Shown one piece after another: positions 9,460-24,300 of a stretch of 64,000 nucleotides of DNA. The position numbers were made by a program, and so were the translations under genes. Numbering within the stretch: position 1 is the first letter of the stretch; every line of letters starts with the position of its first letter. Below the pieces are notes generated by a model that saw nothing but the letters and a program-made list of their open reading frames with translations, was not told where the DNA came from and ran no database searches. The stretch is from Amblyomma americanum (taxonomy: Eukaryota; Arthropoda; Arachnida; Ixodida; Ixodidae), in NCBI RefSeq assembly GCF_052857255.1, contig NC_135504.1, forward strand, positions 147,958,121-148,022,120, written 5' to 3'.

Positions 9460-12285
9460 TAAAACCGATGTGTTCAGATTTAGCTCGTTTCGGTCTAAAC
9501 CAACTTGTTTCGTTGTATTAAGCACGAATACATGCTTTTCGCGCAGTTATAAGAGAAAAAGTTTTGACGCGTATCACGTGGATACTTGTAAAACCGATGT
9601 GTTTAGATATATATAGCTCGTTTTGGTATAAAACCGCTTGTTTCGTTGTTTTAAGCAAGAATACCTGCTTTTCGCGTAGTTATAGAAGAAAAAGTTTTGA
9701 CGCGTTTCACAGGGACACATTTAAAACCGATGTGTCTAGATTTAGCTCGTTTCGGTCTAAAACAGCTTGTTTCGTTGTATTAGGCACGAATACATGCTTT
9801 TCGCGCAGTTATAAGAGAAAAAGTTTTGACGCCTATCACATGGACACTTGTAAAACCGATGTGTTCAGATCTAGCTCGTTTTGGTCTAAAACAGCTTGTT
9901 TCGTTGTATTAAGCAAGAATACAATGCTTTTCGCGGAGTTATAAGAGAAAAAGTTTTGACGCGTTTCACAGGGACACTTGTAAAACCGATGTGTTCAGAT
10001 TTAGCTCGTTTCGGTCTAAAACAACTTGTTTCGTTGTAATAAGCACGAATACATGCTTTTCGCGCAGTTATAAGAGAAAAAGTTTTGACGCGTATCACGT
10101 GGATACTTGTAAAACAGATGTGTTTAGATATAGCTCGTTTTGGTATAAAACCGCTTGTTTCGTTGTTTTAAGCAAGAATACGTGCTTTTCGCGTAGTTAT
10201 AGAAGAAAATTTTGACGCGTTTCACAGGGACACTTCTAAAACCGATGTGTTCTGATCTTGCTCGTTTTGGTCTAAAACAGCTTGTTTTGTTGTATTAAGC
10301 ACGAATACATGCTTTTCGCGCAGTTATAAGAAAAAAAAGTTTTGACGCGTATCACATGGACACATTTAAAACCGATGTGTTCAGATTTAGCTCGTTTCGG
10401 TCTAAAACAGGTTGTTTCGTTGTATTGAGCAAGAATACATGCTTTTCGCGCAGTTATAAGAGAAAAAGTTTTGACGCGTGTCACAGGGACACTTGTAAAA
10501 CCGATGTGTTCAGATTTACCTCGTTTCGGACTAAAACAACTTGTTTCGTTGGATTAAGCACGAATACATGCTTTTCGCGCAGTTATAAGAGAAAAAAGTT
10601 TTGACGCGTATCACATGGACACGTTTAAAACCGGTGTGTTCAGATTTAGCTCGTTTCGGTCTAAAACAGCTTTCGGTCTAAAAGCAGCATCGTCCTCGTC
10701 TGTGTGTTTCTTCGATGTCTTCGTTTACTTTCCGCTGCCATTTATTCGATCATGCACCAACTAGCTCAACAATCCACCTTATCAGCTTGTTTTGTTGTAT
10801 TAAGCAAGAATACATGCTTTTCGCGCAGTTATAAGAGAAAAAGTTTTGACGCGTTTCACAGGGACACTTGTAAAACCGATGTGTTGAGATTTAGCTCGTT
10901 TCGGTCTAAAACAACTAGTTTCGTTGTATTAAGCATGAATACATGCTTTTAGCGCAGTTATAAGAGAAGAAGTTTTGACGCGTATCACATGGACACTTGT
11001 AAAACCGATGTGTTCAGATCTAGCTCGTTTTGGTCTAAAACAGCTCGTTTCGTTGTATTAAGCACGAATACATGCTTTTCGCGCAGTTATAAGCGAAAAA
11101 GTTTTGACGCGTATCAGAAGAAGACTTGTAAAGCCGATGTGTTCAGATCTAGCTCGTTTCGGTCTAAAACAGCTTGTTTCGTTGTATTAAGCACGAATAC
11201 ATGCTCTTAGCGCAGTTATAAGAGAAAAAGATTCGACGCGTATCACATGGACACTTGTAAAACCGATGTGTTCAGATCTAGCTCATCTCGGTCTAAAGCA
11301 GCTAGTTTCGTTGTATTAAGCAAGAATACATGCTTTCGCGCAGTTATAAGGGAAAAAGTTCTGACGCGTATTAGAGGGACTTGTAAAACCGATGTGTTCA
11401 GATTTAGCTCATCTCAGTCTAAAACAGCTTGTTTCGTTGTATTAAGCACGAATACATGCTTTTCGCGCAGTTATAAGAGAAAAAGTTTTGACGCCTATCA
11501 CATGGACACTTGTAAAACCGATGTGTTCAGATCTAGCTCGTTTTGGTCTAAAACCGCTTGTTTCGTTGTTTTAAGCAAGAGTACGTGCTTTTCGCGTAGT
11601 TATAGAAGAAAAAGTTTTGACGCGTTTCACAGGGACACATTTAAAATCGATGTGTCTAGATTTAGCTCGTTTCGGTCTAAAACAGCTTGTTTCGTTGTAT
11701 TAAGCACGAAAACATGCTTTTCGCGCAGTTATAAGAGAAAAAAGTTTTGACGCGTATCACATGGACACATTTAAAACCGATGTGTTCAGATTTAGCTCGT
11801 TTTGGTCTAAAACAACTTGTTTCGTTGTATTAAGCACGAATACGTGCTTTTCGCGCAGTTATAAGAGAAAAAGTTTTGACGCGTATCACGTGGATACTTG
11901 TAAAACCGATGTGTTTAGATATAGCTCGTTTTGGTATAAAACAGCTTGTTTCGTTGTTTTAAGCACGAATACGTGCTTTTCGCGTAGTTATAGAAGAAAA
12001 AGTTTTGACGCGTATCAGAGGAAAATTTTAAAACCGATGTGTTGTGATTTAGCTTGTTTCGGTCTAAAACAGCTTGTTTCGTTGTATTAAGCAAGAATAC
12101 ATGCTTTTCGCGCAGTTATAAGAGAAAAAGTTTTGACGCGTCACAGGGACACTTGTAAAACCGATGTGTTCAGATTTATCTCGTTTCGGACTAAAACAGC
12201 TTGTTTCGTTGGATTAAGCACGAATACATGCTTTTCGCGCAGTTATAAGAGAAAAAATTTTTGACGCGTATCACATGGACACATT
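9460..12285 (+). repeat. HOR tandem duplication, 2826 bp, copy 2
   Basis: Direct tandem copy of 6634-9459. Matching continues to 12325, then stops where this copy has CTAAAACAAC and copy 1 has CTAAACCAAC. The shared 40 bases at the join (9460-9499) mark the exchange. Near-perfect identity means either a very recent event or an assembly duplication. Confidence 0.9.
10672..10787 (+). repeat. Non-satellite insert copy 4 (116 bp)
   Basis: Lies exactly 2826 bp after copy 3 and looks identical to it. It is part of the 2826-bp tandem duplication. Confidence 0.9.
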
Positions 12286-13885
12286 TAAAACCGATGTGTT
12301 CAGATTTAGCTCGTTTCGGTCTAAAACAACTTGTTTCGTTGTATTAGGCACGAATACATGCTTTTAGCGCAGTTATAAGAGAAGAAGTTTTGAAGCGTAT
12401 CACATGGACACTTCTAAAACCGATGTGTTCAGATCTAGCTCGTTTTGGTCTAAAACAGCTTGTTTCGTTGTATTAAGAACGAATACATGCTTTTCGCGCA
12501 GTTATAAGCGAAAAAGTTTTGACGCGTATCACATGGACACTTGTAAAACCGATGTGTTCAAATCTAGCTCGTTTTGGTCTAAAACAGCTTGTTTCGTTGT
12601 ATTAAGCAAGAATACAATGCTTTTCGTGCAGTTATAGGAGAAAAAGTTTTGACGCGTTTCACAGGCACACTTGTAAAACCGATGTGTTCAGATTTAGCTC
12701 GTTTCGGTCTAAACCAACTTGTTTCGTTGTATTAAGCACGAATACATGCTTTTCGCGCAGTTATAAGAGAAAAAGTTTTTACGCGTATCACGTGGATACT
12801 TGTAAAACCGATGTGTTTAGATATATATAGCTCGTTTTGGTATAAAACCGCTTGTTTCGTTGTTTTAGGCAAGAATACGTGCTTTTCGCGTAGTTATAGA
12901 AGAAAAAGTTTTGACGCGTTTCACAGGGACACATTTAAAACCGATGTGTCTAGATTTAGCTCGTTTCGGTCTAAAACAGCTTGTTTCGTTGTATTAAGCA
13001 CGAATACATGCTTTTCGCGCAGTTATAAGAGAAAAAGTTTTGACGCCTATCACATGGACACTTGTAAAACCGATGTGTTCAGATCTAGCTCGTTTTGGTC
13101 TAAAACAGCTTGTTTCGTTGTATTAAGCAAGAATACAATGCTTTTCGCGGAGTTATAAGAGAAAAAGATTTGACGCGTTTCACAGGGACACTTGTAAAAC
13201 CGATGTGTTCAGATTTAGCTCGTTTCGGTCTAAAACAACTTGTTTCGTTGTATTAAGCACGAATACATGCTTTTCGCGCAGTTATAAGAGAAAAAGTTTT
13301 GACGCGTATCACGTGGATACTTGTAAAACCGATGTGTTTAGATATAGCTAGTTTTGGTATAAAACCGCTTGTTTCGTTGTTTTAAGCAAGAATACGTGCT
13401 TTTCGCGTAGTTATAGAAGAAAATTTTGACGCGTTTCACAGGGACACTTCTAAAACCGATGTGTTCAGATCTTGCTCGTTTTGGTCTAAAACAGCTTGTT
13501 TTGTTGTATTAAGCACGAATACATGCTTTTCGCGCAGTTATAAGAGAAAAAAGTTTTGACGCGTATCACATGGACACATTTAAAACCGATGTGTTCAGAT
13601 TTAGCTCGTTTCGGTCTAAAACAGGTTGTTTCGTTGTATTGAGCAAGAATACATGCTTTTCGCGCAGTTATAAGAGAAAAAGTTTTGACGCGTGTCACAG
13701 GGACACTTGTAAAACCGATGTGTTCAGATTTACCTCGTTTCGGACTAAAACAACTTGTTTCGTTGGATTAAGCACGAATACATGCTTTTCGCGCAGTTAT
13801 AAGAGAAAAAAGTTTTGACGCGTATCACATGGACACATTTAAAACCGGTGTGTTCAGATTTAGCTCGTTTCGGTCTAAAACAGCT

Positions 13886-14001
13886 TTCGGTCTAAAAGCA
13901 GCATCGTCCTCGTCTGTGTTTTTCTTCGATGTCTTCGTTTACTTTCCGCTGCCATTTATTCGATCATGCACCAACTAGCTCAACAATCCACCTTATCAGC
14001 T
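13886..14001 (+). repeat. Non-satellite insert copy 5 (116 bp)
   Basis: Lies 3214 bp after copy 4. It carries one substitution (CTGTGTTTTTC for CTGTGTGTTTC). This is the last copy before a stretch of about 17 kb in which the insert is absent. Confidence 0.9.
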
Positions 14002-14644
14002 TGTTTTGTTGTATTAAGCAAGAATACATTCTTTTCGCGCAGTTATAAGAGAAAAAGTTTTGACGCGTTTCACAGGGACACTTGTAAAACCGATGTGTTG
14101 AGATTTAGCTCGTTTCGGTCTAAAACAACTTGTTTCGTTGTATTAAGCATGAATACATGCTTTTAGCGCAGTTATAAGAGAAGAAGTTTTGACGCGTATC
14201 ACATGGACACTTGTAAAACCGATGTGTTCAGATCTAGCTCGTTTTGGTCTAAAACAGCTCGTTTCGTTGTATTAAGCACGAATACATGCTTTTCGCGCAG
14301 TTATAAGCGAAAAAGTTTTGACGCGTATCAGAAGAAGACTTGTAAAGCCGATGTGTTCAGATCTAGCTCGTTTCGGTCTAAAACAGCTTTTTTCGTTGTA
14401 TTAAGCACGAATACATGCTCTTAGCGCAGTTATAAGACAAAAAGATTCGACGCGTATCACATGGACACTTGTAAAACCGATGTGTTCAGATCTAGCTCAT
14501 CTCGGTCTAAAGCAGCTAGTTTCGTTGTATTAAGCAAGAATACATGCTTTCGCGCAGTTATAAGGGAAAAAGTTCTGACGCGTATTAGAGGGACTTGTAA
14601 AACCGATGTGTTCAGATTTAGCTCATCTCGGTCTAAAACAGCTT

Positions 14645-17600
14645 GTTTCGTTGTATTAAGCACGAATACATGCTTTTCGCGCAGTTATAAGAGAAAAAGT
14701 TTTGACGCCTATCACATGGACACTTGTAAAACCGATGTGTTCAGATCTAGCTCGTTTTGGTCTAAAACAGCTTGTTTCGTTGTATTAAGCAAGAATACAA
14801 TGCTTTTCGCGCAGTTATAAGAGAAAAAGTTTTGACGCGTTTCACAGGGACACTTGTAAAACCGATGTGTTCAGATTTAGCTCGTTTCGGTCTAAAACAA
14901 CTTGTTTCGTTGTATTAAGCACGAATACATGCTTTTCGCGCAGTTATAAGAGAAAACGTTTTGACGCGTATCACGTGGATACTTGTAAAACCGATGTGTT
15001 TAGATATAGCTCGTTTTGGTATAAAACCGCTTGTTTCGTTGTTTTAAGCAAGAGTACGTGCTTTTCGCGTAGTTATAGAAGAAAACGTTTTGACGCGTTT
15101 CACAGGGACACATTTAAAACCGATGTGTCTAGATTTAGCTCGTTTCGGTCTAAAACAGCTTGTTTCGTTGTATTAAGCACGAAAACATGCTTTTCGCGCA
15201 GTTATAAGAGAAAAAAGTTTTGACGCGTATCACATGGACACATTTAAAACCGATGTGTTCAGATTTAGCTCGTTTTGGTCTAAAACAACTTGTTTCGTTG
15301 TATTAAGCACGAATACGTGCTTTTCGCGCAGTTATAAGAGAAAAAGTTTTGACGCGTATCACGTGGATACTTGTAAAACCGATGTGTTTAGATATAGCTC
15401 GTTTTGGTATAAAACAGCTTGTTTCGTTGTTTTAAGCACGAATACGTGCTTTTCGCGTAGTTATAGAAGAAAAAGTTTTGACGCGTATCAGAGGAAAACT
15501 TTAAAACCGATGTGTTGTGATTTAGCTTGTTTCGGTCTAAAACAGCTTGTTTCGTTGTATTAAGCAAGAATACATGCTTTTCGCGCAGTTATAAGAGAAA
15601 AAGTTTTGACGCGTGTCACATGGACACTTGTAAAACCGATGTGTTCAGATTTATCTCGTTTCGGACTAAAACAGCTTGTTTCGTTGGATTAAGCACGAAT
15701 ACATGCTTTTCGCGCAGTTATAAGAGAAAAAATTTTTGACGCGTATCACATGGACACATTTAAAACCGATGTGTTCAGATTTAGCTCGTTTCGGTCTAAA
15801 ACAACTTGTTTCGTTGTATTAGGCACGAATACATGCTTTTAGCGCAGTTATAAGAGAAGAAGTTTTGAAGCGTATCACATGGACACTTGTAAAACCGATG
15901 TGTTCAGATCTAGCTCGTTTTGGTCTAAAACAGCTTGTTTCGTTGTATTAAGAACGAATACATGCTTTTCGCGCAGTTATAAGAGAAAAAGTTTCGACGC
16001 GTATCACATGGACACTTGTAAAACCGATGTGTTCAAATCTAGCTCGTTTTGGTCTAAAACAGCTTGTTTCGTTGTATTAAGCAAGAATACAATGCTTTTC
16101 GTGCAGTTATAGGAGAAAAAGTTTTGACGCGTTTCACAGGGACACTTGTAAAACCGATGTGTTCAGATTTAGCTCGTTTCGGTCTAAACCAACTTGTTTC
16201 GTTGTATTAAGCACGAATACATGCTTTTCGCGCAGTTATAAGAGAAAAAGTTTTGACGCGTATCACGTGGATACTTGTAAAACCGATGTGTTTAGATATA
16301 TATAGCTCGTTTTGGTATAAAACCGCTTGTTTCGTTGTTTTAGGCAAGAATACGTGCTTTTCGCGTAGTTATAGAAGAAAAAGTTTTGACGCGTTTCACA
16401 GGGACACATTTAAAACCGATGTGTCTAGATTTAGCTCGTTTCGGTCTAAAACAGCTTGTTTCGTTGTATTAAGCACGAATACATGCTTTTCGCGCAGTTA
16501 TAAGAGAAAAAGTTTTGACGCCTATCCCATGGACACTTGTAAAACCGATGTGTTCAGATCTAGCTCGTTTTGGTCTAAAACAGCTTGTTTCGTTGTATTA
16601 AGCAAGAATACAATGCTTTTCGCGGAGTTATAAGAGAAAAAATTTTGACGCGTTTCACAGGGACACTTGTAAAACCGATGTGTTCAGATTTAGCTCGTTT
16701 CGGTCTAAAACAACTTGTTTAGTTGTATTAAGCACGAATACATGCTTTTCGCGCAGTTATAAGAGAAAAAGTTTTGACGCGTATCACGTGGATACTTGTA
16801 AAACCAATGTGTTTAGATATAGCTCGTTTTGGTATAAAACCGCTTGTTTCGTTGTTTTAGGCAAGAATACGTGCTTTTCGCGTAGTTATAGAAGAAAAAG
16901 TTTTGACGCGTTACACAGGGACACTTGTAAAACCGATGGTTCAGATTTTGCTCGTTTCGGTCTAAAACAGCTTGTTTCGTTGTATTAAGCACGAATACAT
17001 GCTTTTAGCGCAGATATAAGAGAAAAAGTTTTGACGCGTATCACATGGACACTTGTAAAACCGATGTGTTCAGATCTAGCTCATCTCGGTCTAAAACAGC
17101 TTGTTTCGTTGTAATAAGCACGAATACATGCTTTTCGCGCCGTTATAAGAGAAAAAGTTTTGACGCGTGTCACAGGGACACATTTAAAACCGATGTGTTC
17201 AGATTTAGCTCGTTTCGGTCTGAAACAGCTTGTTTCGTTGTATTAAGGAAGAATACATGCTTTTCGCGCAGTTATAAGAGAAAAAGTTTTGACGCGTTTC
17301 ACAGGGACACTTGTAAAACCGATGTGTTCAGATTTAGCTCGTTTCGGTCTAAAACAACTTGTTTCGTTGTATTAAGCACGAATACGTGCTTTTCGCGCAG
17401 TTATAAGAGAAAAAGTTTTGACGCGTATCACGTGGATACTTGTAAAACCGATGTGTTTAGATATAGCTCGTTTTGGTATAAAACAGCTTGTTTCGTTGTT
17501 TTAAGCACGAATACGTGCTTTTCGCGTAGTTATAGAAGAAAAAGTTTTGACGCGTATCAGAGGAAAACTTTCAAACCGATGTGTTCAGATTTAGCTCGTT

Positions 17601-20600
17601 TCGGTCTAAAACAGCTTGTTTCGTTGTATTAAGCAAGAATACATGCTTTTCGCGCAGTTATAAGAGAAAAAGTTTTGACGCGTGTCACAGGGACACTTGT
17701 AAAACCAATGTGTTCAGATTTAGCTCATCTCGGTCTAAAACAGCTTGTTTCGTTGTATTAAGCACGAATACATGCTTTTCGCGCAGTTATAAGAGAAAAA
17801 GATTTGACGCGTTTCACAGGGACACTTGTAAAACCGATGTGTTCAGATTTAGCTCGTTTCGGTCTAAAACAACTTGTTTCGTTGTATTAAGCACGAATAC
17901 ATGCTTTTCCCGCAGTTATAAGAGAAAAAGTTTTGACCCGTATCACGTGGATACTTGTAAAACCGATGTGTTTAGATATAGCTCGTTTTGGTATAAAACC
18001 GCTTGTTTCGTTGTTTTAAGCAAGAGTACGTGCTTTTCGCGTAGTTATAGAAGAAAAAGTTTTGACGCGTTTCACAGGGACACATTTAAAACCGATGTGT
18101 CTAGATTTAGCTCGTTTCGGTCTAAAACAGCTTGTTTCGTTGTATTAAGCACGAAAACATGCTTTTCGCGCAGTTATAAGAGAAAAAAGTTTTGACGCGT
18201 ATCACATGGACACATTTAAAACCGATGTGTTCAGATTTAGCTCGTTTTGGTCTAAAACAACTTGTTTCGTTGTATTAAGCACGAATACGTGCTTTTCGCG
18301 CAGTTATAAGAGAAAAAGTTTTGACGCGTATCACGTGGATACTTGTAAAACCGATGTGTTTAGATATAGCTCGTTTTGGTATAAAACAGCTTGTTTCGTT
18401 GTTTTAAGCACGAATACGTGCTTTTCGCGTAGTTATAGAAGAAAAAGTTTTGACGCGTATCAGAGGAAAATTTTAAAACCGATGTGTTGTGATTTAGCTT
18501 GTTTCGGTCTAAAACAGCTTGTTTCGTTGTATTAAGCAAGAATACATGCTTTTCGCGCAGTTATAAGAGAAAAAGTTTTGACGCGTGTCACAGGGACACT
18601 TGTAAAACCGATGTGTTCAGATTTATCTCGTTTCGGACTAAAACAGCTTGTTTCGTTGGATTAAGCACGAATACATGCTTTTCGCGCAGTTATAAGAGAA
18701 AAAATTTTTGACGCGTATCACATGGACACATTTAAAACCGATGTGTTCAGATTTAGCTCGTTTCGGTCTAAAACAACTTGTTTCGTTGTATTAGGCACGA
18801 ATACATGCTTTTAGCGCAGTTATAAGAGAAGAAGTTTTGAAGCGTATCACATGGACACTTCTAAAACCGATGTGTTCAGATCTAGCTCGTTTTGATCTAA
18901 AACAGCTTGTTTCGTTGTATTAAGCAAGAATACAATGCTTTTCGTGCAGTTATAGGAGAAAAAGTTTTGACGCGTTTCACAGGGACACTTGTAAAACCGA
19001 TGTGTTCAGATTTAGCTCGTTTCGGTCTAAACCAACTTGTTTCGTTGTATTAAGCACGAATACATGCTTTTCGCGCAGTTATAAGAGAAAAAGTTTTGAC
19101 GCGTATCACGTGGATACTTGTAAAACCGATGTGTTTAGATATATATAGCTCGTTTTTGTATAAAACCGCTTGTTTCGTTGTTTTAGGCAAGAATACGTGC
19201 TTTTCGCGTAGTTATAGAAGAAAAAGTTTTGACGCGTTTCACAGGGACACATTTAAAACCGATGTGTCTAGATTTAGCTCGTTTCGGTCTAAAACAGCTT
19301 GTTTCGTTGTATTAAGCACGAATACATGCTTTTCGCGCAGTTATAAGAGAAAAAGTTTTGACGCGTATGACGTGGATACTTGTAAAACCGATGTGTTTAG
19401 ATATATATAGCTCGTTTTGGTATAAAACCGCTTGTTTCGTTGTTTTAAGCAAGAATACGTGCTTTTCGCGTAGTTATAGAAGAAAAAGTTTTGACGCGTT
19501 TCACAGGGACACATTTAAAACCGATGTGTCTAGATTTAGCTCGTTTCGGTCTAAAACAGCTTGTTTCGTTGTATTAAGCAAGAATACATGCTTTTCGCGC
19601 AGTTATAAGAGAAAAAGTTTTGACGCGTGTCACATGGACACTTGTAAAACCGATGTGTTCAGATTTATCTCGTTTCGGACTAAAACAGCTTGTTTCGTTG
19701 GATTAAGCACGAATACATGCTTTTCGCGCAGTTATAAGAGAAAAAATTTTTGACGCGTATCACATGGACACATTTAAAACCGATGTGTTCAGATTTAGCT
19801 CGTTTCGGTCTAAAACAACTTGTTTCGTTGTATTAGGCACGAATACATGCTTTTAGCGCAGTTATAAGAGAAGAAGTTTTGAAGCGTATCACATGGACAC
19901 TTGTAAAACCGATGTGTTCAGATCTAGCTCGTTTTGGTCTAAAACAGCTTGTTTCGTTGTATTAAGAACGAATACATGCTTTTCGCGCAGTTATAAGAGA
20001 AAAAGTTTCGACGCGTATCACATGGACACTTGTAAAACCGATGTGTTCAAATCTAGCTCGTTTTGGTCTAAAACAGCTTGTTTCGTTGTATTAAGCAAGA
20101 ATACAATGCTTTTCGTGCAGTTATAGGAGAAAAAGTTTTGACGCGTTTCACAGGGACACTTGTAAAACCGATGTGTTCAGATTTAGCTCTTTTCCGTCTA
20201 AACCAACTTGTTTCGTTGTATTAAGCACGAATACATGCTTTTCGCGCAGTTATAAGAGAAAAAGTTTTGACGCGTATCACGTGGATACTTGTAAAACCGA
20301 TGTGTTTAGATATATATAGCTCGTTTTGGTATAAAACCGCTTGTTTCGTTGTTTTAGGCAAGAATACGTGCTTTTCGCGTAGTTATAGAAGAAAAAGTTT
20401 TGACGCGTTTCACAGGGACACATTTAAAACCGATGTGTCTAGATTTAGCTCGTTTCGGTCTAAAACAGCTTGTTTCGTTGTATTAAGCACGAATACATGC
20501 TTTTCGCGCAGTTATAAGAGAAAAAGTTTTGACGCCTATCCCATGGACACTTGTAAAATAGATGTGTTCAGATCTAGCTCGTTTTGGTCTAAAACAGCTT

Positions 20601-21374
20601 GTTTCGTTGTATTAAGCAAGAATACAATGCTTTTCGCGGAGTTATAAGAGAAAAAGTTTTGACGCGTTTCACAGGGACACTTGTAAAACCGATGTGTTCA
20701 GATTTAGCTCGTTTCGGTCTAAAACAACTTGTTTAGTTGTATTAAGCACGAATACATGCTTTTCGCGCAGTTATAAGAGAAAAAGTTTTGACGCGTATCA
20801 CGTGGATACTTGTAAAACCGATGTGTTTAGATATAGCTCGTTTTGGTATAAAACCGCTTGTTTCTTTGTTTTAGGCAAGAATACGTGCTTTTCGCGTAGT
20901 TATAGAAGAAAAAGTTTTGACGCGTTACACAGGGACACTTGTAAAACCGATGGTTCAGATTTTGCTCGTTTCGGTCTAAAACAGCTTGTTTCGTTGTATT
21001 AAGCACGAATACATGCTTTTAGCGCAGATATAAGAGAAAAAGTTTTGACGCGTATCACATGGACACTTGTAAAACCGATGTGTTCAGATCTAGCTCATCT
21101 CGGTCTAAAACAGCTTGTTTCGTTGTAATAAGCACGAATACATGCTTTTCGCGCCGTTATAAGAGAAAAAGTTTTGACGCGTGTCACAGGGACACATTTA
21201 AAACCGATGTGTTCAGATTTAGCTCGTTTCGGTCTGAAACAGCTTGTTTCGTTGTATTAAGGAAGAATACATGCTTTTCGCGCAGTTATAAGAGAAAAAG
21301 TTTTGACGCGTTTCACAGGGACACTTGTAAAACCGATGTGTTCAGATTTAGCTCGTTTCGGTCTAAAACAACTT
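14645..21374 (+). repeat. HOR super-unit, about 6.73 kb, copy 1
   Basis: From about 14645 the sequence reappears 6730 bp further on. After about 18930 the offset becomes 6859 bp, because one monomer is missing from this copy near 18930 (TTTTGATCTAAAAC joined to CAAGAATACAATGC). The unit contains two sub-units related to each other at an offset of 4014 bp, each carrying the GATGGTTCAG deletion monomer (16932 and 20946). The boundaries are approximate, since neighbouring monomers are similar. Confidence 0.75.
16932..16949 (+). repeat. One-base-deletion monomer marker (GATGGTTCAG)
   Basis: ACCGATGTGTTCAG of the usual monomer appears here as ACCGATGGTTCAG, followed by ATTTTGCTCG. The same change stands at 20946, 23662, 27805, 35931 and 43651 and nowhere else that I found. 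It is always preceded by GCGTTACACAGGG and followed by a GCGCAGATATAAG monomer. The six copies trace one HOR lineage (spacings 4014, 2716, 4143, 8126 and 7720 bp). Confidence 0.85.
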
Positions 21375-24300
21375 GTTTCGTTGTATTAAGCACGAATACA
21401 TGCTTTTCGCGCAGTTATAAGAGAAAAAGTTTTGACGCCTATCACATGGACACTTGTAAAACCGATGTGTTCAGATCTAGCTCGTTTTGGTCTAAAACAG
21501 CTTGTTTCGTTGTATTAAGCAAGAATACAATGCTTTTCGCGCAGTTATAAGAGAAAAAGTTTTGACGCGTTTCACAGGGACACTTGTAAAACCGATGTGT
21601 TCAGATTTAGCTCGTTTCGGTCTAAAACAACTTGTTTCGTTGTATTAAGCACGAATACATGCTTTTCGCGCAGTTATAAGAGAAAAAGTTTTGACGCGTA
21701 TCACGTGGATACTTGTAAAACCGATGTGTTTAGATATAGCTCGTTTTGGTATAAAACCGCTTGTTTCGTTGTTTTAAGCAAGAGTACGTGCTTTTCGCGT
21801 AGTTATAGAAGAAAAAGTTTTGACGCGTTTCACAGGGACACATTTAAAACCGATGTGTCTAGATTTAGCTCGTTTCGGTCTAAAACAGCTTCTTTCGTTG
21901 TATTAAGCACGAAAACATGCTTTTCGCGCAGTTATAAGAGAAAAAAGTTTTGACGCGTATCACATGGACACATTTAAAACCGATGTGTTCAGATTTAGCT
22001 CGTTTTGGTCTAAAACAACTTGTTTCGTTGTATTAAGCACGAATACGTGCTTTTCGCGCAGTTATAAGAGAAAAAGTTTTGACGCGTATCACGTGGATAC
22101 TTGTAAAACCGATGTGTTTAGATATAGCTCGTTTTGGTATAAAACAGCTTGTTTCGTTGTTTTAAGCACGAATACGTGCTTTTCGCGTAGTTATAGAAGA
22201 AAAAGTTTTGACGCGTATCAGAGGAAAACTTTAAAACCGATGTGTTGTGATTTAGCTTGTTTCGGTCTAAAACAGCTTGTTTCGTTGTATTAAGCAAGAA
22301 TACATGCTTTTCGCGCAGTTATAAGAGAAAAAGTTTTGACGCGTGTCACATGGACACTTGTAAAACCGATGTGTTCAGATTTATCTCGTTTCGGACTAAA
22401 ACAGCTTGTTTCGTTGGATTAAGCACGAATACATGCTTTTCGCGCAGTTATAAGAGAAAAAATTTTTGACGCGTATCACATGGACACATTTAAAACCGAT
22501 GTGTTCAGATTTAGCTCGTTTCGGTCTAAAACAACTTGTTTCGTTGTATTAGGCACGAATACATGCTTTTAGCGCAGTTATAAGAGAAGAAGTTTTGAAG
22601 CGTATCACATGGACACTTGTAAAACCGATGTGTTCAGATCTAGCTCGTTTTGGTCTAAAACAGCTTGTTTCGTTGTATTAAGAACGAATACATGCTTTTC
22701 GCGCAGTTATAAGAGAAAAAGTTTCGACGCGTATCACATGGACACTTGTAAAACCGATGTGTTCAAATCTAGCTCGTTTTGGTCTAAAACAGCTTGTTTC
22801 GTTGTATTAAGCAAGAATACAATGCTTTTCGTGCAGTTATAGGAGAAAAAGTTTTGACGCGTTTCACAGGGACACTTGTAAAACCGATGTGTTCAGATTT
22901 AGCTCGTTTCGGTCTAAACCAACTTGTTTCGTTGTATTAAGCACGAATACATGCTTTTCGCGCAGTTATAAGAGAAAAAGTTTTGACGCGTATCACGTGG
23001 ATACTTGTAAAACCGATGTGTTTAGATATATATAGCTCGTTTTGGTATAAAACCGCTTGTTTCGTTGTTTTAGGCAAGAATACGTGCTTTTCGCGTAGTT
23101 ATAGAAGAAAAAGTTTTGACGCGTTTCACAGGGACACATTTAAAACCGATGTGTCTAGATTTAGCTCGTTTCGGTCTAAAACAGCTTGTTTCGTTGTATT
23201 AAGCACGAATACATGCTTTTCGCGCAGTTATAAGAGAAAAAGTTTTGACGCCTATCCCATGGACACTTGTAAAACCGATGTGTTCAGATCTAGCTCGTTT
23301 TGGTCTAAAACAGCTTGTTTCGTTGTATTAAGCAAGAATACAATGCTTTTCGCGGAGTTATAAGAGAAAAAATTTTGACGCGTTTCACAGGGACACTTGT
23401 AAAACCGATGTGTTCAGATTTAGCTCGTTTCGGTCTAAAACAACTTGTTTAGTTGTATTAAGCACGAATACATGCTTTTCGCGCAGTTATAAGAGAAAAA
23501 GTTTTGACGCGTATCACGTGGATACTTGTAAAACCAATGTGTTTAGATATAGCTCGTTTTGGTATAAAACCGCTTGTTTCGTTGTTTTAGGCAAGAATAC
23601 GTGCTTTTCGCGTAGTTATAGAAGAAAAAGTTTTGACGCGTTACACAGGGACACTTGTAAAACCGATGGTTCAGATTTTGCTCGTTTCGGTCTAAAACAG
23701 CTTGTTTCGTTGTATTAAGCACGAATACATGCTTTTAGCGCAGATATAAGAGAAAAAGTTTTGACGCGTATCACATGGACACTTGTAAAACCGATGTGTT
23801 CAGATCTAGCTCATCTCGGTCTAAAACAGCTTGTTTCGTTGTAATAAGCACGAATACATGCTTTTCGCGCCGTTATAAGAGAAAAAGTTTTGACGCGTGT
23901 CACAGGGACACATTTAAAACCGATGTGTTCAGATTTAGCTCGTTTCGGTCTGAAACAGCTTGTTTCGTTGTATTAAGGAAGAATACATGCTTTTCGCGCA
24001 GTTATAAGAGAAAAAGTTTTGACGCGTTTCACAGGGACACTTGTAAAACCGATGTGTTCAGATTTAGCTCGTTTCGGTCTAAAACAACTTGTTTCGTTGT
24101 ATTAAGCACGAATACGTGCTTTTCGCGCAGTTATAAGAGAAAAAGTTTTGACGCGTATCACGTGGATACTTGTAAAACCGATGTGTTTAGATATAGCTCG
24201 TTTTGGTATAAAACAGCTTGTTTCGTTGTTTTAAGCACGAATACGTGCTTTTCGCGTAGTTATAGAAGAAAAAGTTTTGACGCGTATCAGAGGAAAACTT

